Assembly (NCBI RefSeq): GCF_964199755.1
Contig: NC_133896.1
Span: forward strand, 97,464,200 to 97,528,199
Length of the DNA stretch: 64,000 nucleotides
Reading direction: 5' to 3'
From: Larus michahellis
Lineage: Eukaryota > Chordata > Aves > Charadriiformes > Laridae
Part shown: in pieces, positions 63,401 to 64,000 of the stretch
How positions within the stretch are numbered: the stretch's first letter is position 1
How the letters are laid out: each line of letters begins with the position of its first letter
The notes under the pieces: model-generated
Seen by the model: the letters and a program-made list of their open reading frames with translations, nothing else
Databases searched by the model: none
Told to the model about the DNA's origin: nothing
Position numbers and translations under genes: made by a program

Positions 63401-63999
63401 CTAGTTAATATGAATATAAAAGAACAGCTGTTCCCCAAAGGATGCCCTTTCTTTTACCCTCAATTTGAGGCAAAGAAAACCGGACTGTGAAACTGTGTGG
63501 CACTCTGCTCAGTTAGAGAACGAAACTTGGTCAGTGGTTTTTAAATCAATCCAAATTTTCAGTCTATCTTTAAAAATGGTATACAAAATGACCAGAAAGG
63601 CAGACTTAAAATGTAAACAGCAGTTTTTCCACTGAGGAACACCATGTACAAATAACACACAGCAAATATTCGCCCTGTATAGTACCATGCACCTGACTTG
63701 ACCACTCACTTGACTTCCCTCTATGCACTGCCTAAACACCTGCATGACCACACCACCCATTTCCCCTGTCACCCACTCTTCACCCTCCCTCCTCTGGGAA
63801 CCACAGAAACATCAACCCACGCCTCACACACAGCAAAACATTCAAACCATTACAAAAAGATTAAAAAAAAAAAAAGAGAGAGCGAGACAGAGGTGCATAT
63901 TTGGTTTTGCATAGCTTTGAACCTGTGGGAGTTACTGCCATGGGTACAATCAGGCCACCTAAGGAAATGTTGCAGGTAGGAGTAGAAGCTTGACAGCTT
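57425..63999. other. Intergenic region after GPR15
   Basis: AT-rich sequence with only short unsupported open frames. No exon of CPOX, the next gene in human, was recognised on either strand, so it is expected beyond the right edge. An oligo(A) run followed by GA repeats lies near 63,860. A possible zinc-finger relic at 61.65-61.83 kb is listed separately. Confidence 0.5.
61647..61829 (-). pseudogene. Possible C2H2 zinc-finger relic
   Basis: On the minus strand one frame reads FICQKAYSSCAAVNK and then KCSYCNSAYSKPEAQTRH. The second stretch keeps C-x2-C-x3-Y-x5-Q-x2-H spacing, with Gln where Leu is usual; the first keeps one Cys and the aromatic but has lost the other Cys and the histidines. 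The frame stops soon after and no start or splice sites are evident, so if real this is a broken gene or a retrocopy remnant. The parent is unknown. Short cysteine-rich text can arise by chance. Confidence 0.2.
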
Positions 64000-64000
64000 T

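Noticed and set aside
57425-63999. Search for CPOX exons, expected to the right of GPR15 by synteny
   Set aside because: No coproporphyrinogen oxidase motif was seen on either strand; the gene probably begins outside the window.

Overview
This is vertebrate nuclear DNA, most likely from a bird. Genes are sparse and split by introns. The interspersed repeats are mainly CR1-type LINE fragments, two of which carry the 3' end typical of birds (a run like ATTCTATGATTCTAT, or its complement, beside a GGTCCCTT...CAACC block). Two recognised genes, CLDND1 and GPR15, lie in the same order and orientation as on human 3q12. Absolute species identity cannot be read from the sequence.

Layout. (1) 1-8,000: the 3' part of a plus-strand gene for a single V-set immunoglobulin membrane protein. 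It has a V exon, a transmembrane exon and a short tail, and it ends at a poly(A) signal near 7,974. Its signal-peptide exon was not found. (2) 9,383-22,284: a minus-strand, four-exon gene for a secreted group X-type phospholipase A2. It has a TATA box, an intact 159-codon reading frame and all 16 group X cysteines, and it is convergent with the Ig gene. Three CR1 fragments sit in its introns. (3) 22.3-41.2 kb: about 19 kb in which I can support no gene. (4) 41.2-48.6 kb: CLDND1 on the minus strand, with four coding exons reconstructed to an intact 251-codon frame and a CpG-island promoter at 48.1-49.0 kb. The island carries three ZNF143/THAP11-type motifs, a YY1-type site and a tandem MYB-type repeat. 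(5) 49.0-55.5 kb: intergenic, with a 3' CR1 piece, a badly decayed CR1/L3-like piece and a possible hAT relic. (6) 55.5-57.4 kb: GPR15 on the plus strand, with an intact single coding exon and its own promoter-like elements and poly(A) signal. A short upstream ORF overlaps its start. (7) 57.4-64.0 kb: intergenic, with a possible zinc-finger relic on the minus strand. CPOX, the next gene in human, was not seen.

Functional reading. CLDND1 and GPR15 form an old divergent pair. The Ig receptor and the group X phospholipase lie beside them but are not neighbours of CLDND1/GPR15 in human, where PLA2G10 is on 16p13. The window therefore holds three immune- or barrier-related genes (an Ig receptor, a secreted phospholipase, and GPR15, a T-cell homing receptor) close together, two of them in an unexpected place. 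I found no new enzymatic or defence system beyond this arrangement. All exon limits come from reading splice sites and frames by eye, without transcript data.
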